A DNA stretch of 64,000 bases from Sulfuricurvum sp. (GCA_030696775.1 JAUYRN010000031.1:310001-374000); one strand, 5' to 3'; counted from the stretch's first letter, positions 1 to 8,894 are shown. A program made the numbers and translations. Notes: generated from the letters alone by a model not told the origin.

Positions 1-240
1 ATACGCTTTAATTGTTTCCTTGTTCTTCTCTTCAAGCTTTTTTAATTTTTTCTCCGTTACGTCATAGTGCTCACGCGTTGTATCCATAATGGTTTGCTCT
101 TTTTTATTCTCAAGTCGTAATGAACGATATTCTTTCCCCTTTGGGATTAAAACAAACGTAGAAAATGCAATAATACTCACTAAAAGCAATAGAGACAGAA
201 GGATTAAATAAAACGTCCGATAATAAATGCGTACACTCAT
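1..240 (-). CDS. PilO-like membrane-anchored coiled-coil protein (partial)
   Basis: Only the first 80 codons lie in the window; the gene continues past the left edge. The visible part has a short cytoplasmic N-terminus, one membrane segment at about residues 7-32 (rich in L, I and V), and then a lysine/glutamate-rich coiled coil. The ATG overlaps the stop of the upstream gene by ATGA, so the two are translationally coupled. Topology and position after PilM-like and PilN-like genes suggest the PilO/GspM component of a secretion or pilus inner-membrane platform. That role is inferred from context; the fragment has no diagnostic motif. Confidence 0.6.
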   Translation of the reverse strand, partial: MSVRIYYRTFYLILLSLLLLVSIIAFSTFVLIPKGKEYRSLRLENKKEQTIMDTTREHYDVTEKKLKKLEEKNKETIKAY

Positions 241-767
241 TCACTTACCTCCGCAGCACTCTCATCATCCAAATAATTCGTTGAGACAAAACGATACCAG
301 CCATTTTCAATCGGATAGAAGCTCGTATACGTTCGATGAAAAATAGATTTTAAAGGGGCTTCGAGCATAAAATTATAGGTATCTTTGTTAGGCGTAATTC
401 CATACAGTATAAGCGATTTTTCTTCTAATTCAGCGCGCATTAACGTAATGTTATCCGGCGTTAAATCGAAAATATTACGAATACTCTCCGCCATAACCGT
501 ATTGTCGGTTGAAATTTGCTCATGCTTTTTGATTTCAGTTTCAATGGTTGCTGTTTTTTCTTCCAATACATTTATAGAGTGTTCAAGCTGCTTCATATTG
601 GTCGCGAACGAGGTGTGCTTTTCTTTAAATATAACCGTTTTATACGCCAAAAAAAGATAGGCAAGAGTCATCATTGCGATATTAACCCCAAAGAAAAAAA
701 GTGCTAATCGCATTTCGCCGCTGATAATTCGTTTAGAGCGCGGAGTAATAAAGCTGTACTTCATCAT
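237..767 (-). CDS. PilN-like bitopic membrane protein of a pilus/secretion/competence platform
   Basis: A 176-residue protein with a short cytoplasmic N-terminus, one transmembrane helix at about residues 20-43, a coiled coil at about 55-90, and a compact C-terminal domain. This is the layout of PilN or the C-terminal half of GspL. It overlaps both neighbours by ATGA and sits between a PilM-like and a PilO-like gene. The Campylobacter jejuni transformation (cts) locus also has a small single-pass membrane protein (CtsX) in a similar setting. Assignment rests on topology and context, so the specific system (competence, T2SS or T4P) is uncertain. Confidence 0.5.
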   Translation of the reverse strand: MMKYSFITPRSKRIISGEMRLALFFFGVNIAMMTLAYLFLAYKTVIFKEKHTSFATNMKQLEHSINVLEEKTATIETEIKKHEQISTDNTVMAESIRNIFDLTPDNITLMRAELEEKSLILYGITPNKDTYNFMLEAPLKSIFHRTYTSFYPIENGWYRFVSTNYLDDESAAEVSE

Positions 768-1807
768 AGTCCCTCCACTTCCACTTGCGCAAGAGCATTA
801 ATACCTTCACACACATCCACTTTACGAATCAATACATTCAAAAACAGTTCTTCTTCTAAATAACGTTTCAACTCATCACCGCCGCTACTCGAATCTGCGA
901 TGCAAACCGTTTCTATAAAACGATTATGGCAATGAGAGCTGGCATAAAAGCGCTGCAATGTTTTTTGAATAAATTCAAAACGTGCATACTCTTCACTCGA
1001 ATCATCAATTTCATTTTTAACCGCATTTGTATTATGATCACGCTCTTGTCGTATTTCTTCAGGTGTCAGAGTGTCTTCACTAAACTCACTCACTTCATCC
1101 AGATCATCAAGATCCGCGATATCTCCGAAACTGTCCAAATCATCCAACAAATCAAGATCTTCAAGATCCTCTATGTCATCCAATAAAATAGATCCCTCCG
1201 GCACCTCATGCCCCAATGAAGAAGACGTAAATTCCATTTCAGAAACTTCTTCATCAATACTGGCACTTTTAGAACTTCCACGTGCATAATGGTGAGCATA
1301 TTCAAGCTTACCGCCATCAAAGATAGCAACGCTAAAAAGCTCCGGCATCCCAAAAGCATACAATGCAAAAGAGTTTTTAATCTTATCGGCAAAATAAAAT
1401 TCAATCATTGAAAAGGGAGAAAAAATAAAATCCAGTCCAATCGTATTGTACTGAGAGCGTAACTGATAAAGAGCATCTTGGGAGGCGTATTGCGTCCATT
1501 TCTCATCACGACAGAGAGTTTGAATTCCAACAGCATCTTGACTTTGAAGCGATTCAGGTGGCTTGGAGCATCCATCGTATGCCCCTTGGTTGGCATGAAG
1601 GTTTAATGTACTTATATAAAAAAACGGAGAAGGATCAATAACATCATTAATGTAACGGATCATTACGGGAGAAGGAACATCGCCTTCAAAATGACGAGAT
1701 TCTTTATGAAGAATCTTTTTCTTTTTGACCACAATAGTTTGGATATCATATCCATCTTTATCGGAAATAATAGCTACAAATATTTTTTGAAACAGTCCTG
1801 CCAGCAC
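764..1807 (-). CDS. PilM/GspL-like cytoplasmic protein with acidic insert
   Basis: A 347-residue protein without a signal peptide or membrane segment. It starts with GTG directly after the upstream stop (TGAGTG), with GAGG about 10 nt upstream. The arrangement resembles the actin-like PilM/GspL component that partners the membrane proteins encoded next. Residues about 209-245 form a D/E/L-rich tract with repeated DLDDLD units, probably an unstructured linker between two globular parts. One segment of the tract closely matches a tract in the acidic receiver protein at 57850-59232. I do not recognise a nucleotide-binding motif with certainty, so the PilM assignment is inferred from operon order. 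Confidence 0.45.
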   Translation of the reverse strand: MLAGLFQKIFVAIISDKDGYDIQTIVVKKKKILHKESRHFEGDVPSPVMIRYINDVIDPSPFFYISTLNLHANQGAYDGCSKPPESLQSQDAVGIQTLCRDEKWTQYASQDALYQLRSQYNTIGLDFIFSPFSMIEFYFADKIKNSFALYAFGMPELFSVAIFDGGKLEYAHHYARGSSKSASIDEEVSEMEFTSSSLGHEVPEGSILLDDIEDLEDLDLLDDLDSFGDIADLDDLDEVSEFSEDTLTPEEIRQERDHNTNAVKNEIDDSSEEYARFEFIQKTLQRFYASSHCHNRFIETVCIADSSSGGDELKRYLEEELFLNVLIRKVDVCEGINALAQVEVEGL

Positions 1808-2653
1808 TCAAGAATCCTCTGTTTTAGTGCACAAGGGATGCGCATGTAAATAGTTTTCCATTTTTAATGCGCTCCCTAATTTAGTATAAATCTGTGTCGT
1901 TGCCATACTTTCATGACCGAGTAATTCACTAACATCGGCGATTCGAGCACCATTGTTTAACAACTCTGTTGCATAGGCATGTCTGAGCTGATGGGGAGTT
2001 GCTCTTAAACCCACCCCAGAAAATGCCTTGGTAAGGGTATATCTTAGACTATTTTCGCTTAATTTTTCTCCTCTTTCCTCAAAAACGTACTCTTTGCTAG
2101 GGGTAGAAACTTGTGCTTCTCTAAACAAGTCGTATACTTCGGGCAACATAGGAATATCACGCTCTTTTCTTCCCTTACCCAAAACACGGCACCACTCTTC
2201 CCCAATATTAGCAATTTTTAGATTGGAGAGCTCAGAAATACGCAGTCCCATCGAGTACAACAACAGAATAATCAATTTTTCAAAAGAGCTCGCATGTACT
2301 AAAGCGCTCATAATATGCTCATGTGAAATGGGCTTTGGCAAAGTTTTTGGCACCTTCACACTCTCATCACCTTGCAGAGCAATCGGCTTGCCCATAGACT
2401 CTAAATATTTAACAAAACTTCGTATAGCACTGAGTTTGGAGGAAATTGTTTTGGCTTTTAAAGGAGCGATATGAAGTCGCAGCGGAGTTAGATTAATCTT
2501 GAGTATTCCATCCTCTTCATTAATCGCAGCCTTTTCCAACATCTGATTGATAGAATCATGATAACTGAGTATCGTCAGAGGAGAATACCCCCTCATCCCA
2601 TCAAGGTATTTCAAAAAAGCCTCTTTATCTTGATGTAATTTCGAGGTAATCAT
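1808..2653 (-). CDS. Xer-type tyrosine recombinase
   Basis: A 281-residue site-specific recombinase. An N-terminal SAM-like core-binding domain (about 1-95) is followed by a catalytic domain with the full set of residues: R138 (GLRISEL), K160 (GKGRKERD), H221 and R224 (HQLRHAYAT), H247 (LGHES) and nucleophile Y256 (TTQIYTKL). The length fits XerC/XerD rather than the longer XerH (about 360 residues) typical of Campylobacterota. It overlaps the acyltransferase gene by ATGA and is followed at once by the PilM-like gene. It could serve chromosome-dimer resolution or act as an accessory recombinase; the sequence does not decide. It lies 12 kb from the tRNA-Arg island, in a core operon. Confidence 0.88.
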   Translation of the reverse strand: MITSKLHQDKEAFLKYLDGMRGYSPLTILSYHDSINQMLEKAAINEEDGILKINLTPLRLHIAPLKAKTISSKLSAIRSFVKYLESMGKPIALQGDESVKVPKTLPKPISHEHIMSALVHASSFEKLIILLLYSMGLRISELSNLKIANIGEEWCRVLGKGRKERDIPMLPEVYDLFREAQVSTPSKEYVFEERGEKLSENSLRYTLTKAFSGVGLRATPHQLRHAYATELLNNGARIADVSELLGHESMATTQIYTKLGSALKMENYLHAHPLCTKTEDS

Positions 2654-3273
2654 AAGGCATATTTCATTAAATTTTCTTTGATAACACTTCGAGCGTCTTC
2701 CATCTCAAGTCCCTCTAAATCGATGGGTTCAGAGGCATAAAAATCCAGAGTGCAAAATGGTTTAGGAACCACAAACCGATCCCAGCTTGAGAGTTGCCAA
2801 TAACGTGTAGGACGACAATGAAAAACGACCACCTTAGCGTGACGCTTTTGAGCCATTATAATTACCCCGTCACTGACGCTATAGCGTGGACCCTTAGGAC
2901 CATCCGGGGTAATTCCGATATCATATCCTTCAGAAAGAGCTTTCAGCCCTTGGATAAGAACCTTTGCTCCCCCTCGTGTTGTTGAACCATGAATCGTCCC
3001 AATCTTAAAAAAACGGATAACACCCGCTATTATTTTCCCATCGAAATGCTCACTGATAAGAACCTTAGCTTTGGGGTGTGATCGAAACCGCAAATACACA
3101 TACGCTTGCATCAAAAGATCCGCATGCCAAAATGCAAAAATAACACTCTCATTTGGTATCACAAGAGGGAGATGAAAACGTTTACGAGAAGTTAGATAAA
3201 TAAAGCGTATAAGAAGTGCCCCAACAAAAGGGAGCATAAGAAGAGAAAGTTTACGAAAAATCTTTTTAAGCAA
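2650..3273 (-). CDS. DUF374 lysophospholipid acyltransferase-family protein
   Basis: A 207-residue membrane-associated protein with an N-terminal hydrophobic segment. It has the DUF374/LPLAT pattern: FAFWHADLL near residue 47, STTRGGA near 97, and [11 protein letters not shown] near 121. DUF374 proteins belong to the LpxL/PlsC acyltransferase superfamily and are thought to acylate lipid A or its precursors at the inner membrane. The usual HX4D motif is represented by H-A-D-L in the WHAD segment, typical of this subgroup. It overlaps miaB by 8 nt and xer by 4 nt. The exact acyl acceptor cannot be read from the sequence. Confidence 0.85.
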   Translation of the reverse strand: MLKKIFRKLSLLMLPFVGALLIRFIYLTSRKRFHLPLVIPNESVIFAFWHADLLMQAYVYLRFRSHPKAKVLISEHFDGKIIAGVIRFFKIGTIHGSTTRGGAKVLIQGLKALSEGYDIGITPDGPKGPRYSVSDGVIIMAQKRHAKVVVFHCRPTRYWQLSSWDRFVVPKPFCTLDFYASEPIDLEGLEMEDARSVIKENLMKYAL

Positions 3274-4567
3274 TAATTTCCCCGTATTGAACTGTTCTGG
3301 AAACCTCCGTTATTTTCACACGGGCTATTTTACCCAGCCACTCTTCACTCCCCTTCACTTTGACTCCGATATTATTATCAGTACGTCCTGCGATGTATCC
3401 ATCATTGCGAAGTTCTTCGAAATAGACTTCCACGATATTACCTTTGTTAGTAAGGGAAATCTCATCAAGAATACTATCATGATGCGCTTGTAGCGTATGC
3501 AGCCGTGCCGATGCCACTTCTGAATCTACCGCGTTCGTAAACGCTTCAGCTTCGGTATGAGGACGTGGCGAGTATTTAAAACTAAAGACTTGCTCGAAAC
3601 GAACTTGAGACAAAACCTCCATCGTTTGGGCAAAGTCTTCATCACTCTCACCCGGAAACGCTACAATAATATCTGTACTGATGCTCACATTAGGAACCAT
3701 CTCACGAAGCTTCGCTGCACGATTTAGAAACCACTCTTTGGAGTATCCGCGCTTCATCGCTTTGAGTATTTCCGTTGAACCGCTTTGCAAAGGCATGTGC
3801 ATTGATTTACAGATTTTAGGATTACGGGCAAACTCTTCGATAAACTCATCGTCCATATGAAGCGGATGAGGAGACGTAAAACGAATACGCTCTAATCCCT
3901 CGATCGCACTGACACGACGGAGAAGCTCGCTAAAATTTACCTTGTCATGCTCTCCTGAAAAACGACGACCATAATTGTTGACGTTTTGACCCAGTAAGAA
4001 GACCTCTTTTGCCCCTTTTTCAACCGCACGACGTGCTTCACCGACGATCAAATCTGCAGGAATAGAGATTTCATCCCCCCGCGTTTTGGGAACAATACAA
4101 AACGTACATTGCTTATCGCATCCGATAGAGATGTTGATGTAGGCTTTGTACGCAGTAGCGCGAAAATCTTTAAACGCAAACTGAGATTCGTCATAGTCGA
4201 TCTCAACTTCAACGGCTTTGTCTTTGTGAATGATGTCAGCGATTTTTGAGACATTTCGAGCACCAAGAACGAAATTTACGTAAGGAGCTCTTTTGATGAT
4301 CTCTTTACCCAAATGAGATGCTGTACAACCGCAAACACCGATTTTAGCGTCCGCTTTTTTCAACCTTTTAAATACTCCAAGCTCCGAAAAAAGCTTATGC
4401 ACGGGCTTTTCACGAACAGAACAGGTATTAATGAGGATCAAATCAGCTTCGCGTGCATCGGTGGTAAGTTCATACCCCTCATGTGCATTAAGCTCTGCAA
4501 TCATGTGCTCAGAATCGCGCACATTCATCGCGCATCCGAGCGTCTCGATAAAAAGTTTTTTAGACAT
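3266..4567 (-). CDS. miaB: MiaB, tRNA-2-methylthio-N6-dimethylallyladenosine synthase
   Basis: A 433-residue radical-SAM methylthiotransferase that adds the 2-methylthio group to i6A37 of tRNAs reading UNN codons. Domains: N-terminal UPF0004 with three auxiliary-cluster cysteines (TLGCAMN, NTCSVRE, GVCGC), radical-SAM core with CxxxCxxC (GCDKQCTFC) near residue 150, and a C-terminal TRAM domain at about 370-430. Length matches the family. Its stop overlaps the DUF374 start, and its ATG overlaps the stop of the upstream HP0268-like gene by 1 nt. MiaA, which makes its substrate, is encoded at 22644-23543. Confidence 0.97.
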   Translation of the reverse strand: MSKKLFIETLGCAMNVRDSEHMIAELNAHEGYELTTDAREADLILINTCSVREKPVHKLFSELGVFKRLKKADAKIGVCGCTASHLGKEIIKRAPYVNFVLGARNVSKIADIIHKDKAVEVEIDYDESQFAFKDFRATAYKAYINISIGCDKQCTFCIVPKTRGDEISIPADLIVGEARRAVEKGAKEVFLLGQNVNNYGRRFSGEHDKVNFSELLRRVSAIEGLERIRFTSPHPLHMDDEFIEEFARNPKICKSMHMPLQSGSTEILKAMKRGYSKEWFLNRAAKLREMVPNVSISTDIIVAFPGESDEDFAQTMEVLSQVRFEQVFSFKYSPRPHTEAEAFTNAVDSEVASARLHTLQAHHDSILDEISLTNKGNIVEVYFEELRNDGYIAGRTDNNIGVKVKGSEEWLGKIARVKITEVSRTVQYGEIIA

Positions 4568-4809
4568 TATAAGATGTGAACCTCATACATGTATTCACTT
4601 GCAGAAAGTCCGAATTTCACTTCGCGCATGTAAAAACTTTTGCCTTCACCCTCGAAGTGATCTTGCAATGCAAGAAGGTCTTTATGTGAGTTTTCACGGT
4701 CAAAATAGAGAATAAGCGAGTTGCTTTTTTCGACCATTTCGGTGATTTTTTTCAGATCGACTTTTTTTGGTTTTGAGTCAAGCTCAGTGCGTGCAAATTT
4801 TAGTTCCAT
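4567..4809 (-). CDS. HP0268-family small protein (Smr-like nuclease)
   Basis: An 80-residue protein whose pattern matches the Helicobacter pylori HP0268 family as I recall it: a central YFxxxNxHKD-like segment and a C-terminus ending in EVHIL (ELHII in HP0268). The H. pylori protein has been reported as a small MutS-related-like fold with nicking and ribonuclease activity. The gene lies directly before miaB, as HP0268 does beside HP0269. It is the first gene of a leftward operon; AAAGG lies about 9 nt before the ATG. Family membership is fairly secure; activity here is inferred. Confidence 0.8.
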   Translation of the reverse strand: MELKFARTELDSKPKKVDLKKITEMVEKSNSLILYFDRENSHKDLLALQDHFEGEGKSFYMREVKFGLSASEYMYEVHIL

Positions 4810-4895
4810 AGGTTTATCCCTTTAAATAGAGTTCGTGTATATGATTTTGGATTATATCGGGGTTTCAATAAATATCCTATTAAGCGTTTTTTTTG

Positions 4896-4901
4896 TATAA
4901 T
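4896..4901 (+). promoter_or_regulatory. -10 element of the nusA promoter
   Basis: A perfect TATAAT preceded by TTTTTTTTG, in the T-rich context typical of Campylobacterota sigma-70 promoters, which often lack a clear -35 box. It lies about 75 nt upstream of the nusA ATG. The leftward HP0268-miaB operon starts in the same intergenic region. Confidence 0.6.
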
Positions 4902-4976
4902 GTTTATTCTTCATAAAAAAGCTCCCTTTATAACACTTTATTTTTTTATGATCCACCCAAATAAGAGGATATTCCT

Positions 4977-6098
4977 ATGGAAAATATGTTAGATATTATT
5001 GATTCAATTGCCAGTGAAAAAGGTCTTAACCGTGAAAATGTAACGGAAGCCATCAAAACCGCATTTATCCAAACTGCAAAACGTCTTATCAACCCGACTT
5101 TTGCCTTTGAAGCCGATATTGATGATCGAACCAAACAAGTAAAACTTCGTCAAGTCATCACCGTTATTGCGGATGATGCCCCTCAGCTAGAGGGCGATTC
5201 TGCCGGTGCTTACATGAGCATCACTGCAGCAAAAGAGATCGATGATGAAGCTGAAATCGGCGACCAACTGCAAATGGAGCATGAGCTTGAGACCTACGGT
5301 CGAAGTGCATTCGCAACATTGCACCGCGAAATCGAGTTTCATATTCAGCGCCTTGTTGAAAATGAACTGTACGATAAATACAAAAATAAAATCAACCAAA
5401 TCGTTTCCGGTCGTGTAACCCGCGTTGATAACGACCAAAACACCACCATCGAAATCGATGAGATTCGTGCTGTATTACCAATGAAAAGCCGTATCAAAGG
5501 TGAAAAATTCAAAGTCGGTGACGTAGTCAGCGCCATCGTTCGTCGTGTTAATGTAGATAAAGTCGTGGGAATCTCCATGGAACTTTCTCGTACTGCACCT
5601 AAATTTTTAGAAGAGCTTTTAGCACTGGAAGTCCCTGAGATCAAAGACGGTATCGTTGTCATCGAAAAATGTGCCCGTATCCCAGGTGAGCGTGCCAAAA
5701 TCGCCCTTTACACCAACCGACCTCAAATCGATCCTATCGGTGCAACCGTAGGTGTTCGAGGAGTTCGTATCAACGCCGTCAGCGAAGAGCTTTGCGGTGA
5801 GAATATCGACTGTATCGAGTACAGTGCATCTCCTGAACTGTTCATCTCTCGTGCCATGAGCCCTGCTATTATCAGCGCGGTCAGTGTTACAGAAGATGAA
5901 AATGGTGAGCGAAAAGCCATCGTCACTCTCCCAAGTGACCAAAAATCCAAAGCCATCGGTAAAAGCGGTATCAATATCCGTCTTGCATCCATGCTAACGG
6001 GTTACATCATCGAGCTCAAAGAGCAAGGGGAAAGTGCTGGTTCTACCGAGGAGAAAAAAGAGGGTATTGGTTCTCTTGAGGCGTTGTTCGGGAATTAA
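4977..6098 (+). CDS. nusA: NusA, transcription termination/antitermination factor
   Basis: A 373-residue RNA-polymerase-associated factor controlling pausing, termination and antitermination. Order: N-terminal RNAP-binding domain (1-125), S1 domain (about 135-200, VSGRVTRVD start), then two KH domains (about 210-345), with GATVGVRGVRI as the KH1 signature. The protein ends soon after KH2 and lacks the acidic repeats of Escherichia coli NusA, as usual outside gammaproteobacteria. AGAGGA about 6 nt before the ATG is the ribosome binding site. It is a single-gene unit convergent with the ABC permease. Confidence 0.97.
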   Translation: MENMLDIIDSIASEKGLNRENVTEAIKTAFIQTAKRLINPTFAFEADIDDRTKQVKLRQVITVIADDAPQLEGDSAGAYMSITAAKEIDDEAEIGDQLQMEHELETYGRSAFATLHREIEFHIQRLVENELYDKYKNKINQIVSGRVTRVDNDQNTTIEIDEIRAVLPMKSRIKGEKFKVGDVVSAIVRRVNVDKVVGISMELSRTAPKFLEELLALEVPEIKDGIVVIEKCARIPGERAKIALYTNRPQIDPIGATVGVRGVRINAVSEELCGENIDCIEYSASPELFISRAMSPAIISAVSVTEDENGERKAIVTLPSDQKSKAIGKSGINIRLASMLTGYIIELKEQGESAGSTEEKKEGIGSLEALFGN

Positions 6099-6102
6099 AA
6101 GT

Positions 6103-6223
6103 TATCTTTCTTTTCTTTTTCATAAGAAAAGAAACAAAAGAAAATCATCCCTCTCATAATCGCTCAACTTATTTTGGCAGGTATGCCAAAAAAGTTGGCT
6201 CTACGTAATTCGAGGGATATGAT
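6103..6223. repeat. Palindromic intergenic element between nusA and the ABC permease
   Basis: Two stem-loops fill the convergent intergenic region. The first pairs TTTCTTTTCTT (6107-6117) with AAGAAAAGAAA (6124-6134). The second is nested: outer arms ATCATCCCTC (6144-6153) and GAGGGATATGAT (6212-6223), and an inner stem CAACTT-A-TTTTGGCA (6165-6179), loop GGTA, TGCCAAAA-AAGTTG (6184-6197). There is no U-tract after the stems, so it is not a classical terminator. It may be a dispersed palindromic (MITE-like) unit that also ends transcription from both sides. Confidence 0.6.
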
Positions 6224-6231
6224 ATTAAAAA

Positions 6232-7185
6232 TTACCGTTTCGCAAATGGATTCAACTTCAACAGCACCGCATCCGCAACCTGATTACCAATTAACGTCAA
6301 AAACGCACTCATCATCAAAATCCCCATAATCACCGGATAATCCCGACTCATAGCACTGGCATAAAAAAGCTGCCCCATCCCCTCTATCCCAAAAATCGAC
6401 TCCAATATCACCGATCCGCCTATAAGCCCTGGTAAAGAAAGTCCCAACATAGTCACAATCGGAGGTAAAAGGTTGGGGAGGATGTAGCGACGGATGATTA
6501 TCTTTTCACTAATACCTCGTACTCTAGCAAAATAAACATAATCACTTTTGAGGATTTCAAGCGTAAGAGAACGGATATATAACGCCAAACTTCCTATACC
6601 CACAAATACCATCACCGATATAGGTAACGTTAAATGCCATCCCATATCGATGTAATATCCAAATCCGATAGGAGGTTCAAGCGAATGCAATCCCGCGATA
6701 GGAAACCATCCCAACGTCACGCTAAACACCATCATCAACACCAATGCCAAATAATACGAAGGCATCGCAAAGCTGAGAAGTGAAAACTGGCTAATAACGT
6801 GATCGCTGAGACGTTCATAACGCAACGCCGCACGTATGCCCAACCATAACGACACCACAAACGTCACAACCAAAGCAATCATATTCATCCACAGTGTCAC
6901 AGGAAGCCGTTGGATCACCACTTCGCTCACTTGTCCACCGCTAACAAACGAAATTCCGAAATTGAGCTGTGCTAGATTAGCCACCCAATCGACATATTGT
7001 TGAAACAACGGTTTGTCGAGACCATAGATGGCTTTGAGCAGTGCAATGTTTTCGGGAGTCATGTTGGGATTAAGCTCACCGCCCATAAAACTGTTGGGTG
7101 CAGCGTGCATTGCGCCAAAGGATATAAGGGAAATAAGAAAGAGCATCAAGAGAGTATAAGAGAAAGAGCGGAATAAATATTTCAT
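6232..7185 (-). CDS. Peptide-type ABC transporter permease (DppB/YejB-like)
   Basis: A 317-residue inner-membrane permease of the binding-protein-dependent family that imports di- and oligopeptides, nickel or microcin C. It has about six membrane spans: an N-terminal anchor, the DppB-type periplasmic segment after helix 1 (GLDKPLFQQYVDW), and an EAA-type cytoplasmic loop near residue 220 (FARVRGISEKIIIRRYILPN) that contacts the ATPase. Length is normal. No partner permease, ATPase or binding protein lies beside it, so it is an orphan whose partners must be elsewhere. Substrate is unknown. Confidence 0.85.
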   Translation of the reverse strand: MKYLFRSFSYTLLMLFLISLISFGAMHAAPNSFMGGELNPNMTPENIALLKAIYGLDKPLFQQYVDWVANLAQLNFGISFVSGGQVSEVVIQRLPVTLWMNMIALVVTFVVSLWLGIRAALRYERLSDHVISQFSLLSFAMPSYYLALVLMMVFSVTLGWFPIAGLHSLEPPIGFGYYIDMGWHLTLPISVMVFVGIGSLALYIRSLTLEILKSDYVYFARVRGISEKIIIRRYILPNLLPPIVTMLGLSLPGLIGGSVILESIFGIEGMGQLFYASAMSRDYPVIMGILMMSAFLTLIGNQVADAVLLKLNPFAKR

Positions 7186-7226
7186 AAATTGATTATAACG
7201 GATGAAAGAAAGGGAGTCAAGAAGTA

Positions 7227-7281
7227 CGTCATCCTGAACTTGATTCAGGACCTAAGATTGCGGATCAAGTCCGCAATGACG
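7227..7281. repeat. GTCAT...ATGAC palindromic repeat, copy 1
   Basis: Outer arms CGTCAT (7227-7232) and ATGACG (7276-7281) enclose two internal hairpins: TCCTGAA / TTCAGGA around CTTGA, and TTGCGGA / TCCGCAA around TCAAG. The unit can fold as a three-way junction. It lies between the porin stop and the permease start, both leftward. Related units with the same GTCATYC edges lie at 9425-9450, 10318-10392 and 55305-55324. Confidence 0.7.
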
Positions 7282-7298
7282 AAAGAGGAAAGAAACTC

Positions 7299-8678
7299 TT
7301 AGAAGTTAAGCGTTAAGTATGCTTGTACAGAATCGTAACGTTGTCCATTACCTGCAGCATCTTTATTTTGGTCGTCAGCATCAGTAGAAATATATGCTAA
7401 AGTCGCATCCAAAGGTCCAAATGATTTAGACGCAGACAATGCGATTTCTGTCATATCAGTACCGTTTGCTCTACTTAAAGAAAGAGTATTCAGTACACCT
7501 ACAACTGCATTATTATTATTATCAATAGTAACATCAGTATAGTATGCACCTAACTTAGCAAAACCTGCATCATACTCAGCAGTTGCGTTCCATGATGTTG
7601 CACCTGGAGCACCAACATATCCATAATTCCAAAATGCTTCTGTGTACAATTTTGATTGAGCAGCAAGAAGATTGTTTGTCGCAGTATTAGAGATATTCAA
7701 GACACCATCTGCATCAACATCAGAGTATGCAACTGAAACTTTAAGATTTTTTACACCTTCATATGCAAGCTTAGCAGCGTATGCTGAAGAATCTTTTGCG
7801 TTGCCTGCTCCATTTGCCACAGTAACAGCATCAACTGAACCTTTAGGATTCATGTTTGCATATTGTAGACCAATTTTTAAATCTTTTACCAGTGAACAAG
7901 CGATATCAGCTTGCAACCAGTATGCATCTGCAATGTCTACAACATTATAATACCAAGCTTGTGCGGTCAAAGGTTTGAATGAGTTATTAACTGCTGCTAC
8001 TGCATATGCACCTTTAGAACCGTATGTACTAAAACCAGCATTTGCAGCCATAATGCCATCAATGCCCAATGCATTTACTGCATTTCTATTATCTTTTGCA
8101 GTACTTAAAGGAGCTAAAGCATTTACACCATTTCCTTTTCCAACCCATGCACCAACTAATGTAGTATCAGGAAGATCCTGGTTAATCAAAACTGCTGCAT
8201 CAAATGTATTTGCTGCAACCGACCATTTTTCAGAAAATGCGAGAGGAGTATCTAGCTCCATACGACCAATTTTTGCAGTAGTTTTACCCATAGTAGTTGC
8301 CAACCATGCTTCACTAATCCACATTGCATCATTAACACCTTGAGCACCAGCATGTTTATGTGCGCTATTCCACGTGTTTGATACAAGATTATTTTCAAGA
8401 CCTAATGTACTAACAGCATTTGCAGTTAAACCAAATGAAACACCTTTAAGAAGGTCTCCTGTTACTCCAAGACGAAGAGCTGTATCAGCTGCTGCACCAC
8501 CTTGTCCAGCAACACCTTGATCAAAAAGACCACTTTGAGTTACGCCATCTTTAGTATAATCAGCATTGTTTGTATTGTAAAAAAGTTTAGCATCACCGCT
8601 AACTTTTACATTGTCGACTGCGAATGCGCTTGCACCCATTACCATTGCGGCTACTAGACTCATTTTAACTAATTTCAT
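7299..8678 (-). CDS. Major outer-membrane porin (Campylobacter MOMP-like)
   Basis: A 459-residue outer-membrane beta-barrel. Residues 1-20 form a signal peptide ending in ASAFA. The mature part is rich in A, N, S, G and alternating hydrophobic residues and ends in the barrel signature LNF with a terminal aromatic residue. Small-residue-rich strands and length resemble the Campylobacterota major outer-membrane proteins that form cation-selective channels. AAGGAG lies 6 nt before the ATG. The divergent lipoprotein gene shares its upstream region, which holds two dyads (8731-8753 and 8807-8832). Substrate selectivity cannot be read from the sequence. Confidence 0.85.
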   Translation of the reverse strand: MKLVKMSLVAAMVMGASAFAVDNVKVSGDAKLFYNTNNADYTKDGVTQSGLFDQGVAGQGGAAADTALRLGVTGDLLKGVSFGLTANAVSTLGLENNLVSNTWNSAHKHAGAQGVNDAMWISEAWLATTMGKTTAKIGRMELDTPLAFSEKWSVAANTFDAAVLINQDLPDTTLVGAWVGKGNGVNALAPLSTAKDNRNAVNALGIDGIMAANAGFSTYGSKGAYAVAAVNNSFKPLTAQAWYYNVVDIADAYWLQADIACSLVKDLKIGLQYANMNPKGSVDAVTVANGAGNAKDSSAYAAKLAYEGVKNLKVSVAYSDVDADGVLNISNTATNNLLAAQSKLYTEAFWNYGYVGAPGATSWNATAEYDAGFAKLGAYYTDVTIDNNNNAVVGVLNTLSLSRANGTDMTEIALSASKSFGPLDATLAYISTDADDQNKDAAGNGQRYDSVQAYLTLNF

Positions 8679-8730
8679 TGATTCTCCTTAAATAAAACTT
8701 GACTTTGGGAATTACCCCTGTTTTGTTTCG

Positions 8731-8753
8731 TCGAGGTTAATTGTAACTCTCGA
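8731..8753. promoter_or_regulatory. Dyad in the porin leader/promoter
   Basis: TCGAGGTTA (8731-8739), loop ATTG, TAAC-T-CTCGA (8744-8753): a 9-bp stem with one bulge. It begins about 50 nt upstream of the porin start. A possible leftward -10 element (TACAAT, 8740-8745) lies inside it, so it could be a repressor operator rather than an RNA hairpin. Confidence 0.4.
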
Positions 8754-8806
8754 AATCTTAAACTACGCTGTAATTGACCAAATACATTTACTGTTCGTTT
8801 ACCAGA

Positions 8807-8832
8807 GTAACACCCCTGTTTTAGGGTGTTAC
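8807..8832. promoter_or_regulatory. Perfect 9-bp dyad between divergent porin and lipoprotein genes
   Basis: GTAACACCC (8807-8815) and GGGTGTTAC (8824-8832) form a perfect inverted repeat with an 8-nt spacer and no T-tract. It lies upstream of both divergent genes, so it cannot be an ordinary terminator for either; an operator for the porin, the lipoprotein or both is more likely. Confidence 0.45.
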
Positions 8833-8888
8833 ATAATTGTCACATTTTATTTTCTCTGCTAATCCAATCGTTATGAGTCACTTTGTGG

Positions 8889-8894
8889 TATAGT
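8889..8894 (+). promoter_or_regulatory. -10 element of the lipoprotein gene
   Basis: TATAGT with TGG directly before it (extended -10 form), 33 nt upstream of the ATG at 8928. An AAAGGA ribosome binding site follows at 8913-8918. Confidence 0.5.

Noticed and set aside
1808-2653. Xer-type recombinase as the integrase of the tRNA-Arg island
   Set aside because: It lies 12 kb outside the island, inside a core operon with overlapping genes; nothing links it to the att sites.
7975-8343. 122-codon frame antisense to the porin gene
   Set aside because: It mirrors the repetitive alanine-rich porin codons; no start site or independent support.
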